45,181 nt of DNA from Alphaproteobacteria bacterium (GTDB taxonomy: Bacteria > Pseudomonadota > Alphaproteobacteria > Parvibaculales > Parvibaculaceae), in the NCBI GenBank assembly GCA_021775935.1, contig JAJFGY010000198.1, positions 1 to 45,181 of the forward strand, read 5' to 3'. Position numbers and translations under genes: made by a program. The stretch's first letter is position 1; every line of letters starts with the position of its first letter. The notes under the pieces are model-generated. The model made no database searches, was not told the DNA's origin, and worked only from the letters and a program-made list of their open reading frames with translations. Positions 34,613 to 42,656 of this stretch are shown one piece after another.

Positions 34613-34641
34613 TGTATAAGCAATGGGAGGGGCCAAGTCAA
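34613..34641 (-). promoter_or_regulatory. Promoter of the rpmH-rnpA-yidC-engB operon
   Basis: On the minus strand TTGACT (34641-34636) is followed after exactly 17 bases by TATACA (34618-34613). The -35 continues as TTGACTTGG, a form frequent in strong alphaproteobacterial stable-RNA and ribosomal promoters. Transcription should start near 34605. The remaining gap up to 34904 (about 260 bases) shows a G/T-rich TTTTTTGGGG-like stretch but no confident promoter for the plus-strand genes. Confidence 0.75.
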
Positions 34642-34904
34642 CGACCCTTACACCCCATTCATAGCGCCTAGCCCGCAGTAATCTGCCGATTTTCAGGAAT
34701 CTGGCCAATCAGCGGCTGAAAAGTCGCAGATTCAGCCAAAGTTTCGGGCTGATTGCGGAGATCACGGCGCTGTCACCCTCGCTGACACTCTCTCACAAGC
34801 CGGTGATTTTTGGGGCTTTTTTCTCCTTTTCTTCCCACCTTCCCCTACACAAGACAGAATGATCCGTGCCGCACAACAAGCAGCGGCGGGTAAAGGAGGT
34901 CACA

Positions 34905-35825
34905 ATGGTTCTGACGGTGACGGAAAAACACGATCGACGGTTTGGTGGAACAAGATCCTCCCGGCGATCCGGTACGTTTGGGTTGCTCATTCTAGGGGCT
35001 ATCGCCTTAGTCTGGCTTTTGCCAATTCAAGGCGTGTTTGGCGTAACCCAGGTCCTCGCAGCAGACGCATGGACCAAATGGAGCGCGTATGAGGAGAGCT
35101 CGACTGTGACCATTGATCATTCTGATTGGCAGGCATTGTTGAAGGCGTATGTCGTACCTGGCGCCATTGGCGAGGCAAACAAGGTCGATTACGCTGCCCT
35201 GGCCGCAAGCGAGACCGATCGCGACAGATTGGAGCTCTACATAACCAGCCTTGAAGCTGTGGAAGTTGAGGCGCTCAACAAGAATGAACAGTTTGCCTTT
35301 TGGGCAAATCTCTATAACGCGGCGACTGTGCGGGTCGTGCTCGATCATTACCCCGTGAGCTCCATTCGCAAGATCAGCATTTCCCCGGGCTTTTTCTCAA
35401 CCGGGCCATGGGGGGCAAAGCTTGTGACGGTCGACGCGGAGCGTCTGACCCTCGACGATATTGAACATCGGATATTGCGCCCGATCTGGAAAGACCCTCG
35501 GGTCCATTACGCGGTGAACTGTGCCTCGATCGGCTGCCCTAATCTGCCCACCAAACCCTTTACCGGCAAAACGCTGGAAGCAGACCTGGAAGCAGCTGCA
35601 CGCGCCTACATTAACAGTCCGCGCGGCGCGACCTTCGAGGGAAGCGCTCTGCGTGTTTCCAAGATCTATGATTGGTACTCGGAAGATTTCGGAAAGGGCA
35701 CCGCTAATCTGATTGCGCATCTGCGATCTTATGCAGAGGGCGATCTGGCTGTTGCGCTGGAAAACACGACACGGGTGCAGGGATACGACTATGATTGGTC
35801 CCTCAACGATACCTCCGGCTCCTAA
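34905..35825 (+). CDS. DUF547 domain protein, membrane-anchored or exported
   Basis: This is a 306-residue protein of the DUF547 family (function unknown). Start ATG 34905 has a perfect AAAGGAGGT five bases upstream; the 13 upstream in-frame codons are rejected. A basic N-terminus leads to one hydrophobic segment (FGLLILGAIALVWLLPIQGV, about residues 26-45) that is either an anchor or a signal with a possible cut after VLAADA. The conserved domain includes FWANLYNAATVRVVLDHYP, SIRKI, DIEHRILRP and HYAVNCASIGCPNLPTKPF, with conserved Cys206 and Cys211. The placement suggests a periplasmic enzyme with a catalytic or redox cysteine, an inference. It is followed after 23 bases by a TVP38 gene and then an FAD oxidoreductase. 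Confidence 0.88.
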   Translation: MVLTVTEKHDRRFGGTRSSRRSGTFGLLILGAIALVWLLPIQGVFGVTQVLAADAWTKWSAYEESSTVTIDHSDWQALLKAYVVPGAIGEANKVDYAALAASETDRDRLELYITSLEAVEVEALNKNEQFAFWANLYNAATVRVVLDHYPVSSIRKISISPGFFSTGPWGAKLVTVDAERLTLDDIEHRILRPIWKDPRVHYAVNCASIGCPNLPTKPFTGKTLEADLEAAARAYINSPRGATFEGSALRVSKIYDWYSEDFGKGTANLIAHLRSYAEGDLAVALENTTRVQGYDYDWSLNDTSGS

Positions 35826-35848
35826 AGGGCCGATTAGAAGGAAATGAT

Positions 35849-36580
35849 ATGAGCGACGACAGTTCTGATGCAAAGCCATCCGGGTTCAGCCTCGGCAAAC
35901 TTGCGCCGTTGGCAATTCTGGCTGCGGGGCTCGCGGCCTTTTTTGCGCTCGATCTTGGGCAATATGTGACCCTTGATACGCTGAAAGAAAACCGGGAGGT
36001 CTTGCAGACCTTTGTCGCAGAAAATGCGGCCATTGCTGTCACCATCTATATGGGCGTCTACGCGCTCATGGTCGCGTTCTCATTGCCAGGGGCCCTAATT
36101 GCGACATTGACTGGCGGCTTTCTTTTCGGAACGATCTTTGGTGGATTGGCAACCGTGGTCGCAGCGACAATTGGCGCAACCATCGTTTTCCTGATCGCTA
36201 AGACCGCACTAGGTGATGCGCTTCGCGCGAAAGCAGGACCCGGCATCCTGAAAATGGAAGCTGGATTTCAGAAAAACGCCTTCTCCTATTTACTGGTACT
36301 GCGCCTGGTGCCGCTCTTCCCCTTCTTCCTGGTGAACTTAGCGCCCGCCTTTTTGGGTGTGAAACTACGCACCTTCATTGTCGCGACATTCTTTGGCATC
36401 ATTCCCGGCACGTTCGTCTTTGCCAGTGTTGGCAACGGATTGGGTGCGATCTTCGACAAGGGGGGTGAGCCCGATCTCGGTATCATCTTTCAGCCAGAAG
36501 TGCTGGGACCCATCCTGGCTCTCGCTGCTCTGTCGCTGGTGCCGGTCATCTACAAACGATTTTCAAAACAAGACGCATAA
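35849..36580 (+). CDS. TVP38/TMEM64 (SNARE-associated, DedA-like) membrane protein
   Basis: This is a 243-residue inner-membrane protein of the TVP38/TMEM64 family, related to DedA. Start ATG 35849 has GAAGG upstream; an earlier in-frame codon overlaps the DUF547 gene and is rejected. About six hydrophobic segments are visible, beginning LAPLAILAAGLAAFFALDLG. The family signature is clear: VAFSLPGALIATLTGGFLFG in the first half, then the re-entrant region LRLVPLFPFFLVNLAPAFLG with its Arg and Pro, and FFGIIPGTFVFASVG. Members have been linked to lipid or lipid-carrier transport across membranes. It lies between a DUF547 gene and an FAD-dependent disulfide oxidoreductase, a combination that suggests a shared membrane redox task. 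Confidence 0.93.
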   Translation: MSDDSSDAKPSGFSLGKLAPLAILAAGLAAFFALDLGQYVTLDTLKENREVLQTFVAENAAIAVTIYMGVYALMVAFSLPGALIATLTGGFLFGTIFGGLATVVAATIGATIVFLIAKTALGDALRAKAGPGILKMEAGFQKNAFSYLLVLRLVPLFPFFLVNLAPAFLGVKLRTFIVATFFGIIPGTFVFASVGNGLGAIFDKGGEPDLGIIFQPEVLGPILALAALSLVPVIYKRFSKQDA

Positions 36581-36612
36581 AGCACCTCTATCTGGGAGTG
36601 TGAGGAAACAAT

Positions 36613-38037
36613 ATGAGCGATATTATCGAAGCAGATATTTGTGTCATCGGTGGTGGTTCCGGCGGCCTGTCAGTTGCAGCAGGCGCTGTGCAAATGGGTG
36701 CGAAAGTTGTGCTCATCGAAAAAGGCAAAATGGGTGGTGATTGTCTGAACTATGGTTGTGTCCCATCAAAAGCATTGATCGCGGCGGGCAAGCATGCCCA
36801 TGCCATGGGCGACGGCGAAATCTTTGGCGTGAAGCCTCAGCCGTTGGAAGTTGATTTTGGTCGTGTCCACGATCATGTGCATGAAGTCATTGCAGGCATT
36901 GCGCCCGTCGACAGTGTTGAGCGGTTTGAAGGTCTGGGCGTCCAGGTCATTCAGGCAGCAGCAAGATTTGCAAGTCCGCAAACGGTTGAGGCAGGTGGAC
37001 AGATTATCAAGGCGCGTCGGTTTGTTGTGGCGACAGGCTCATCACCTGCAGTGCCTCCTATCCCTGGGCTCGACACGGTTCCCTTTCTTACCAATGAAAC
37101 CATGTTCGACCTGAAAGAGCGCCCCGAGCATTTGATCATTGTCGGTGGCGGCCCCATCGGCATGGAGCTCGCGCAGGCGCATCGTCGTCTTGGCGCCAAG
37201 GTGACGGTGCTTGAAGGCCTGAAGGCGCTGGGCAAAGATGATCCGGAGCTCACAGCGCTCGTGCTCGACGCGATCCGTGAAGACGGAGTTGAGATTCGCG
37301 AAGGTGCAAAAGTAACCTCCGTCGCAAAAGACGGCGCGGGTGTGACGGTCTCCATCGAAACAGAAGGTGGCAATGAAACTGTCTCCGGGTCGCACCTGCT
37401 GCTGGCAGTTGGTCGGCGTCCCAATGTCGAAGGGCTCGACCTTGAGAATGCGGGCATCAAATATGAACGCACCGGCATCAAGGTCGATGCGCGCCTTAGA
37501 ACAACCAACAAGAAAATCTTTGCGATCGGCGATGTGTCCGGCGGTCTCCAGTTCACCCATGTCGCGGGCTACCATGCTGGCATTGTGATCAGGAATATCC
37601 TTTTCCGGATTCCCGCTAAGGCAGATCATTCAGCCATTCCGTGGGCGACGTACACGGACCCGGAACTTGCCCATGTGGGGGAGACGGAAGAGGAAGCCCG
37701 CAAGAGGCACGGAAAGATCGAAGTGCTTCGGTGGCCGCTGGCTGAAAATGATCGGGCGCAGGCTGAGCGGCGCACCCGCGGATTGGTCAAAGTGGTGACA
37801 GATAGTCATGGCCGTATTCTGGGGGCGAGCATCGTTGGGCCTCATGCCGGCGATCTGCTGCAACCCTGGGTTCTGGCAAAGTCACAAGGCATGAAAATTG
37901 GGGCAATGGCAGGCATGGTCTCGCCTTATCCAACCCTGGGCGAAATCAGCAAGCGCGCCGCCGGTTCTTACTACACACCAACGCTCTTTAGCTGGAAAAC
38001 CAGAGCAATTGTGAAGTTCCTTGGCCTATTCGGGTAG
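36613..38037 (+). CDS. FAD-dependent pyridine nucleotide-disulfide oxidoreductase (MerA/Lpd-like)
   Basis: This is a 474-residue flavoprotein of the class I disulfide reductase fold. The FAD-binding motif is GGGSGGLSVAAGAVQMGA (from residue 13). The redox-active pair is Cys44/Cys49 in GGDCLNYGCVPSK. The NAD(P)H site is IIVGGGPIGMELAQAHRRLG, and the second FAD motif is IFAIGDVSGG. The dimerisation domain is complete, but the catalytic His of dihydrolipoamide dehydrogenase and glutathione reductase is a Tyr: Tyr439 in SPYPTLGE, with Glu444 kept. It is therefore not a normal Lpd, and there are no 2-oxoacid dehydrogenase genes nearby. It also lacks an N-terminal heavy-metal domain, so mercuric reductase is unproven. 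GAGGA precedes ATG 36613. It probably works with the TVP38 and DUF547 products. Confidence 0.9.
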   Translation: MSDIIEADICVIGGGSGGLSVAAGAVQMGAKVVLIEKGKMGGDCLNYGCVPSKALIAAGKHAHAMGDGEIFGVKPQPLEVDFGRVHDHVHEVIAGIAPVDSVERFEGLGVQVIQAAARFASPQTVEAGGQIIKARRFVVATGSSPAVPPIPGLDTVPFLTNETMFDLKERPEHLIIVGGGPIGMELAQAHRRLGAKVTVLEGLKALGKDDPELTALVLDAIREDGVEIREGAKVTSVAKDGAGVTVSIETEGGNETVSGSHLLLAVGRRPNVEGLDLENAGIKYERTGIKVDARLRTTNKKIFAIGDVSGGLQFTHVAGYHAGIVIRNILFRIPAKADHSAIPWATYTDPELAHVGETEEEARKRHGKIEVLRWPLAENDRAQAERRTRGLVKVVTDSHGRILGASIVGPHAGDLLQPWVLAKSQGMKIGAMAGMVSPYPTLGEISKRAAGSYYTPTLFSWKTRAIVKFLGLFG

Positions 38038-38100
38038 GGGGTCTTTCCGCTATAGTTCGGGCCTGCGCGCCAAGGGTGCGTTTTGGAGAACAGGCGGAAA

Positions 38101-39594
38101 ATGGATCGCGAGATCGATGAAGTAACAGCTGTTGATACCGTGGGTGAGCCGCGCGCTGCAGCTGCGCCTGCAGCCCGATCAATGGATCGTCTCGTGGGGC
38201 CTCTGCGCCGCAGCTTGTCGGCCCAGCTTCTTGTTCTGACCGTTCTCTTTGTGATGCTGGCAGAAGTTCTGATCTATGTGCCGTCGTTGTCCAATTTTCG
38301 CGATAGCTGGATCAAACAGAGGCTGGCACGGGCCCAGATCGCGACCCTTGCTCTGGAAGCAACACCCGACAATATGGTTGCGAGCGCCCTGCGCGATGAG
38401 CTTCTGGAAAATGCTGAAGCCTACGCTGTCGTGCTTCATAGAGACGCCGCGCGCCGCCTGATTTTGCGCGACGACATGCCGCCCGCCATTGATGCAACCT
38501 ATGATCTGCGGGGGGCCACCTTCCTCGATATCGTCATGGATATGTTCGATTGCCTGATGGCGGATGATGGCCGCATCATTCGGGTGATCGGTGAGCCGCG
38601 CTTTGAGGGGGGCGACTTCATTGAAATCGTGTTCGATGAGACACCGCTGCGACAGGCCATGTTGGATTTTTCGACCAATATTCTGAACCTCTCAATCCTG
38701 ATTTCTGTCATTACGGCGTCGCTGGTTTTCTTCGCGCTGAACTTCTTTCTGGTGCGTCCCATGCGCCGCATCACCGAAAATATGGTGGCCTTCAGCCAAA
38801 ACCCCGATGACGCGTCTCGCGTGATTGACCCCTCAACACGGCTAGATGAAATTGGTGTTGCCGAACGGGAACTCGCTGACCTGCAGACCCAGGTCCGCTC
38901 TACACTGAACCAGCAGGCACGCCTCGCCTCGCTCGGAACCGCCATCAGCAAGATCAACCATGACCTCAGAAATATTCTGGCCAGTACTCAGCTGATTTCA
39001 GACCGGCTCGTCGGTGTAGACGATCCAACAGTTCAAAGCCTCGCCCCACGTCTTTTTGCCTCGATCGACCGAGCCATTCAACTTTGTACGAACACGTTGA
39101 AGTTCGGTAGCAGTGAAGAAGAACCGCCGATGAGGCGCGCTGTCGACTTGGCATCGCTCGCAGCAGAAGCCATGGAGGCAATTGGCCTGGAAGAGGACAG
39201 TCCCGTTTCTGTGCTGCTGGAAATTGAAGCGGGAACAGAAGTGGATGCCGATCCCGATCACCTTTTTCGCGTGTTGCTCAATCTTGGCAGAAACGCTGCC
39301 CAGGCAATGGAAGCTGGTGGCGAGATCATTGTGCGTGCAAATGCGACCCATGAGAGCGTCATAATTGAGGTGGCAGATACAGGGCCTGGTATTCCCGATG
39401 TCGCTCGCGAGCGTCTCTTCCAACCTTTTGGAGGGACGACGCGTCAGGGAGGGACAGGGTTGGGCCTTGCCATTTCAGCGGACCTCGTTCGAGCTCATGG
39501 CGGCACACTGGAACTTGTTGAGACAGGTCCCACTGGTACTGTCTTCAGAATATGCATACCTCATCGCAAGGAAGTTGTCCGAGCGGCGCAGTGA
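38101..39594 (+). CDS. Membrane sensor histidine kinase (HAMP), orphan
   Basis: This is a 497-residue sensor kinase. The first helix is SAQLLVLTVLFVMLAEVLIY (about residues 41-60). The periplasmic sensor domain spans roughly residues 65-195. A second helix (LSILISVITASLVFFALNFF) leads into a HAMP domain from VRPMRRITENMVAFSQNPDD. The phosphoacceptor is His287 in SKINHDLRN. The ATPase domain has an N-box LLNLGRNAAQAME, then DTGPGIP and GGTGLGLAIS. The start is ATG 38101, with AGGCGG just upstream; a TTG at 38083 is less likely. No response regulator gene is adjacent, so its partner is elsewhere. It follows the oxidoreductase gene by about 60 bases and may sense the state of that membrane system; this is inference. 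Confidence 0.92.
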   Translation: MDREIDEVTAVDTVGEPRAAAAPAARSMDRLVGPLRRSLSAQLLVLTVLFVMLAEVLIYVPSLSNFRDSWIKQRLARAQIATLALEATPDNMVASALRDELLENAEAYAVVLHRDAARRLILRDDMPPAIDATYDLRGATFLDIVMDMFDCLMADDGRIIRVIGEPRFEGGDFIEIVFDETPLRQAMLDFSTNILNLSILISVITASLVFFALNFFLVRPMRRITENMVAFSQNPDDASRVIDPSTRLDEIGVAERELADLQTQVRSTLNQQARLASLGTAISKINHDLRNILASTQLISDRLVGVDDPTVQSLAPRLFASIDRAIQLCTNTLKFGSSEEEPPMRRAVDLASLAAEAMEAIGLEEDSPVSVLLEIEAGTEVDADPDHLFRVLLNLGRNAAQAMEAGGEIIVRANATHESVIIEVADTGPGIPDVARERLFQPFGGTTRQGGTGLGLAISADLVRAHGGTLELVETGPTGTVFRICIPHRKEVVRAAQ

Positions 39595-39604
39595 AGAGCG
39601 GCCA

Positions 39605-39637
39605 GGAAAACCGGAAGCTGGTTTTCCATCCGGACGC
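39605..39637 (+). repeat. Small palindromic intergenic repeat after the kinase gene
   Basis: GGAAAACC (39605-39612) and GGTTTTCC (39620-39627) form a perfect 8-bp stem with a seven-base loop, followed by ATCCGGACGCGC. The tail resembles GTCCGGATGCGC of the element at 3276-3330, so both may belong to one dispersed repeat family. No T-run follows, so it is not a standard terminator. It lies 10 bases after the kinase stop codon. Confidence 0.5.
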
Positions 39638-39730
39638 GCGGTGAAACAAGTCGTACGCATTAGTGTGAGCCGATACCGCAGAGGTGCAGAACGCGCGTTG
39701 GTGTGCTGCATCGAACCTGGGAGGTGTATG

Positions 39731-40729
39731 ATGGAACATATCAAAGATGGATCGCGTGTGCTGGTGGCAGACATTGGCGGGACATATGCGCGCTTTTCTT
39801 ATGCCGATGCCTCGGTTGGCGTGAGCACTCTTACGCCTCCATTTGTCCTGGAGACCGAAAGCTTCGGAACATTCGGTGATGTTTTGCAGGAAGTGTTGGA
39901 CGAAACGGGGCGACCAGAAGTAAACGCGGCAGCAATTTGTGGTGCAGGACCGGTCGTGCTGGGTGATGGGGGCGCATCGATCGACATGACCAACTGTCAC
40001 TGGCAGCTGACCGAGGCAGATCTGACGGCACGTCTGGGCACGGACAGTGTCAAATTGGTGAACGATTTTGCAGCGATCGCCCATGCGCTGCCTTTGTTTG
40101 ATGAGGATGAACTTTTGCAGATCGGCGGTGGTGGGCGCGATGCAGCTGGGCCGATGGCAGTCCTTGGGGCAGGTACCGGTCTGGGCGTTGCCGGTCTCGT
40201 ACCAGATGGTCAGGGCGACTATGCTCTGATTGATGGGGAAGGGGGACACGCAGATCTTGCCCCCACAAACACGCGCGAACTCGCTATTTATGAACGGCTG
40301 CTTCGCCGATTTGGCAATGTGAATGCGGAAACGATTTTGTCAGGTGGGGGACTTGAGGCGTTGCATGATGCGCTTTGCGAGATGGAAGGGCTGGACTGTG
40401 AGCCGGTGAGTGCTGCGGAAATAGCGGCCCGGGCCGCGACCGGTGGGGAGCCCATCAGTGCGGAGGCGGTCCACTGTTTCACAAGTTGGCTTGGTGCCGC
40501 TGCTGCCAATGTTGCGCTCACCATGGGCACAACGGGGGGCGTTTATATCGCAGGGGGCATTGTCCCGCGCTGGGGCGGTCTTTTTGAAGGGCAGCGTTTC
40601 CGAACCCGGTTTGAAGACCGCGGCAAGATAAGCGAATACATCAAGCCGATCCCTACCTATCTGGTGATAGCGCCAGATCCGGCACTTAAGGGTCTCGTCA
40701 AAATCGCCTCGGGCTTATTGAGTAACTAG
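39731..40729 (+). CDS. glk: Glucokinase
   Basis: Glk phosphorylates glucose with ATP to feed Entner-Doudoroff or glycolysis. The 332-residue product belongs to the bacterial glucokinase family (PF02685 type), not the ROK family. The ATP-binding ADIGGTYARF is at about residues 13-22, VNDFAAIAHALP holds the catalytic Asp, then AVLGAGTGLGVAGLV, and IDGEGGHADLAP contacts sugar. The C-terminal GGVYIAGGIVPR is typical. The frame is open far upstream through the kinase gene end, but GGAGG six bases before ATG 39731 fixes the start (ATG 39728 is three bases away from it). Its stop overlaps that of the convergent ggt gene by four bases. Confidence 0.94.
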   Translation: MEHIKDGSRVLVADIGGTYARFSYADASVGVSTLTPPFVLETESFGTFGDVLQEVLDETGRPEVNAAAICGAGPVVLGDGGASIDMTNCHWQLTEADLTARLGTDSVKLVNDFAAIAHALPLFDEDELLQIGGGGRDAAGPMAVLGAGTGLGVAGLVPDGQGDYALIDGEGGHADLAPTNTRELAIYERLLRRFGNVNAETILSGGGLEALHDALCEMEGLDCEPVSAAEIAARAATGGEPISAEAVHCFTSWLGAAAANVALTMGTTGGVYIAGGIVPRWGGLFEGQRFRTRFEDRGKISEYIKPIPTYLVIAPDPALKGLVKIASGLLSN

Positions 40730-42477
40730 AGCTGCCCGCCAAGGACCACTCCTTCGCGGCGGGGGTCCGCGCCACCTTCAAGACCACCTTCCAGACGACG
40801 AATGCCGTGAAGGCCGCTGGTGATCTCTGTCACCACCACCTGGTGCCCCAGCGCTTCAAGCTCGTCTTTTAGGTCCGCAATAGCGGTGCCGGCTTCAATT
40901 TCCAGCGGGCCGTTCCGGTTGACGTGACGCGGTTGGCTGACAGCGTCCTGCATAGGCAGATGGTGATCTAGAAGTGCGACAAGCGTTTGTGTCACATAGG
41001 CAATGATGCGGCTGCCGCCTGGTGATCCGACAGCCAGATAAAAGTCACCCTCATCGTCAAAAACCATGCTCGGCGTCATAGACGAGCGAGGACGCTTGCC
41101 TGGTGCAACGGCGTTTGCGACAGGCTTGCCGTCAATCTCCGGACGGAAGGAAAAATCAGTCAGCTGGTTGTTGAGGAAGAAGCCGCCGACCATCAGATGG
41201 CTGCCAAAGGGCGCTTCGATCGAAGTGGTCATCGAGACAGCATTGCCACGCGCATCTACAATACTGAAATGACTGGTGGAGGGACGGGATCGCGATGCAT
41301 TGGGCGCATAAAGAGACCCAAGATCACCGGATGCTGCCGGGACGCCAGCATCTGCTGTGCCAATGCTGCCCGACATGTCAATCAGACGCGCCCGGCTTGC
41401 GAGATAGTCTTCATCCAGCATCGCAGCGATGGGCACATCGACAAAATCTGTGTCGCCGATATAGAGGTCACGGTCGGCATACGCGAGACGGCTGGCTTCG
41501 GTGATGAGATGTACCGCTTCAAGCGAGCCCGGCGCAATCGAGCCCATATCAAACGATTCCAGGATGCCAAGGGTCTGCAAGCTGGTGAGCCCGCCCGATG
41601 TTGAAGGCGGCATTCCGCAGACATTATAGCTGCGGTAAGTGAGGCAAATTGGATCGCGTTTGATGGGCGCATAGGCTGCCATGTCAGCCATGCTAAGCGT
41701 ACCTGGCCGAATAGGCGCGTTCTGCGACGTGGCGACAATCGCCTCAGCAATTTCGCCTTTGTAAAAGACGTCAGGACCCTGATCTGCAATGAGACGCAGC
41801 GTCTTTGCATAGGCGGGGTTCTTCAAGAGTGTGCCAACGGCGAGCGGCGTCGCCGTGCCCGTTTCATCTTCAGTAAAAAAATAGGCGCGCGACCAGGGCA
41901 GACGTGGCAATGCAGGCGACCAGGCAATCAGTTTGTTAAGCCGTGGCGTAACCGTGAAGCCCTCTGACGCCAATCTGATTGCTGGCTGGAACAGGTCCGC
42001 CCAGGGCAACACCCCATGTTCCTGATGTGCGAGATAGAGCATGGCGACGGCACCAGGTACACCGTTGGACTGCCCTGTGACCACGGCGTCGAAGAAGGAA
42101 ATCGGTTTACCAGCTTCATCAAGAAAGAGCTGGGGGGTGGCACCAGAGGGGGCAGTTTCCCGCCCGTCATAGGCTTCCAAGAGCCGCGCGCGCTCATCCC
42201 AATGCAGCATGTAGGCGCCCCCGCCAATGCCCGATGATTGAGGTTCAACAAGTGTGAGCACCAATTGCACGGCGATTGCCGCATCAACAGCAGAGCCCCC
42301 TGCGGCGAGCATGTCTTGTCCGGCTTTGCTGGCCTCCGGATGGGCCGATGACACCATATATTCGCCCGTTCCGTTCGAGCGCGCGCCAGGCATCTCAGAA
42401 TGGCTCCACCAGATGCTAAGGGGGGCGGAGACCACAACAAGTCCGACAAGCACAATCAAAGCACGGGAAAAGCGCAT
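40726..42477 (-). CDS. ggt: Gamma-glutamyltransferase (gamma-glutamyl hydrolase type)
   Basis: This is an exported Ntn hydrolase that cleaves gamma-glutamyl bonds, for instance of glutathione. Start ATG 42477 has GGAGG in the right place; an ATG four codons earlier is less likely. Residues 1-25 form a signal or anchor (RALIVLVGLVVVSAPLSIWW). The large-subunit motifs HPEASKAGQDMLAAGGSAVD and SSGIGGGAYML are present, as is MPPSTSGGLTSLQTLGILES. The self-processing and catalytic Thr is Thr401 in RPSTSHFSIVD, where the usual TTH is TSH. The C-terminal part has DEGDFYLAVGSPGGSRIIAY. At 583 residues it is a full-length pro-enzyme. It is divergent from a P1/NylC-like peptidase, another self-cleaving Ntn enzyme. 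Confidence 0.94.
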   Translation of the reverse strand: MRFSRALIVLVGLVVVSAPLSIWWSHSEMPGARSNGTGEYMVSSAHPEASKAGQDMLAAGGSAVDAAIAVQLVLTLVEPQSSGIGGGAYMLHWDERARLLEAYDGRETAPSGATPQLFLDEAGKPISFFDAVVTGQSNGVPGAVAMLYLAHQEHGVLPWADLFQPAIRLASEGFTVTPRLNKLIAWSPALPRLPWSRAYFFTEDETGTATPLAVGTLLKNPAYAKTLRLIADQGPDVFYKGEIAEAIVATSQNAPIRPGTLSMADMAAYAPIKRDPICLTYRSYNVCGMPPSTSGGLTSLQTLGILESFDMGSIAPGSLEAVHLITEASRLAYADRDLYIGDTDFVDVPIAAMLDEDYLASRARLIDMSGSIGTADAGVPAASGDLGSLYAPNASRSRPSTSHFSIVDARGNAVSMTTSIEAPFGSHLMVGGFFLNNQLTDFSFRPEIDGKPVANAVAPGKRPRSSMTPSMVFDDEGDFYLAVGSPGGSRIIAYVTQTLVALLDHHLPMQDAVSQPRHVNRNGPLEIEAGTAIADLKDELEALGHQVVVTEITSGLHGIRRLEGGLEGGADPRREGVVLGGQL

Positions 42478-42490
42478 ACATTCCTCCATC

Positions 42491-42629
42491 TGAGGGGTGA
42501 CCCCTCACTCGTTGTCCCTAAGCATGGACCCCATCATAGCCCCCATCATAGCCCAACGGCGGGCGATTGACCCAGACGTGCCGGGCCGATAGCGTCCGCG
42601 ACCAGAGAGCACCCTCACCAGGAGGGTGC
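42491..42629 (+). promoter_or_regulatory. Divergent ggt / P1 peptidase control region
   Basis: The gap contains a perfect TGAGGGG-TGA-CCCCTCA hairpin just upstream of ggt (42491-42507). It also has a short direct repeat CCCCATCATAGC (two copies near 42528-42550). A candidate plus-strand promoter is TTGACC (42567-42572) with a weak TAGCGT (42590-42595) at 17-base spacing. In the leader that would follow, GCACCCTC and GAGGGTGC form a perfect 8-bp stem with a five-base loop (42609-42629). Symmetries are observed; the promoter is a moderate match. Confidence 0.45.
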
Positions 42630-42656
42630 GCAGACCAGAACAAGAAAGTCACGGAC

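Noticed and set aside
34493-34904. Replication origin near rpmH
   Set aside because: No TTATCCACA-like DnaA boxes were seen, and in alphaproteobacteria the origin usually lies elsewhere (hemE or parAB region).
36613-38037. Mercuric reductase
   Set aside because: It lacks the N-terminal heavy-metal domain and there are no other mer genes. The redox pair alone is not diagnostic.
39365-39730. Upstream extension of glucokinase by about 120 codons
   Set aside because: It overlaps the kinase ATPase domain out of frame and the palindromic spacer. GGAGG and the family N-terminus fix ATG 39731.
39545-40249. A 234-codon minus-strand frame
   Set aside because: It is antisense to glk and the kinase end; its composition is that of a reverse-complement shadow.
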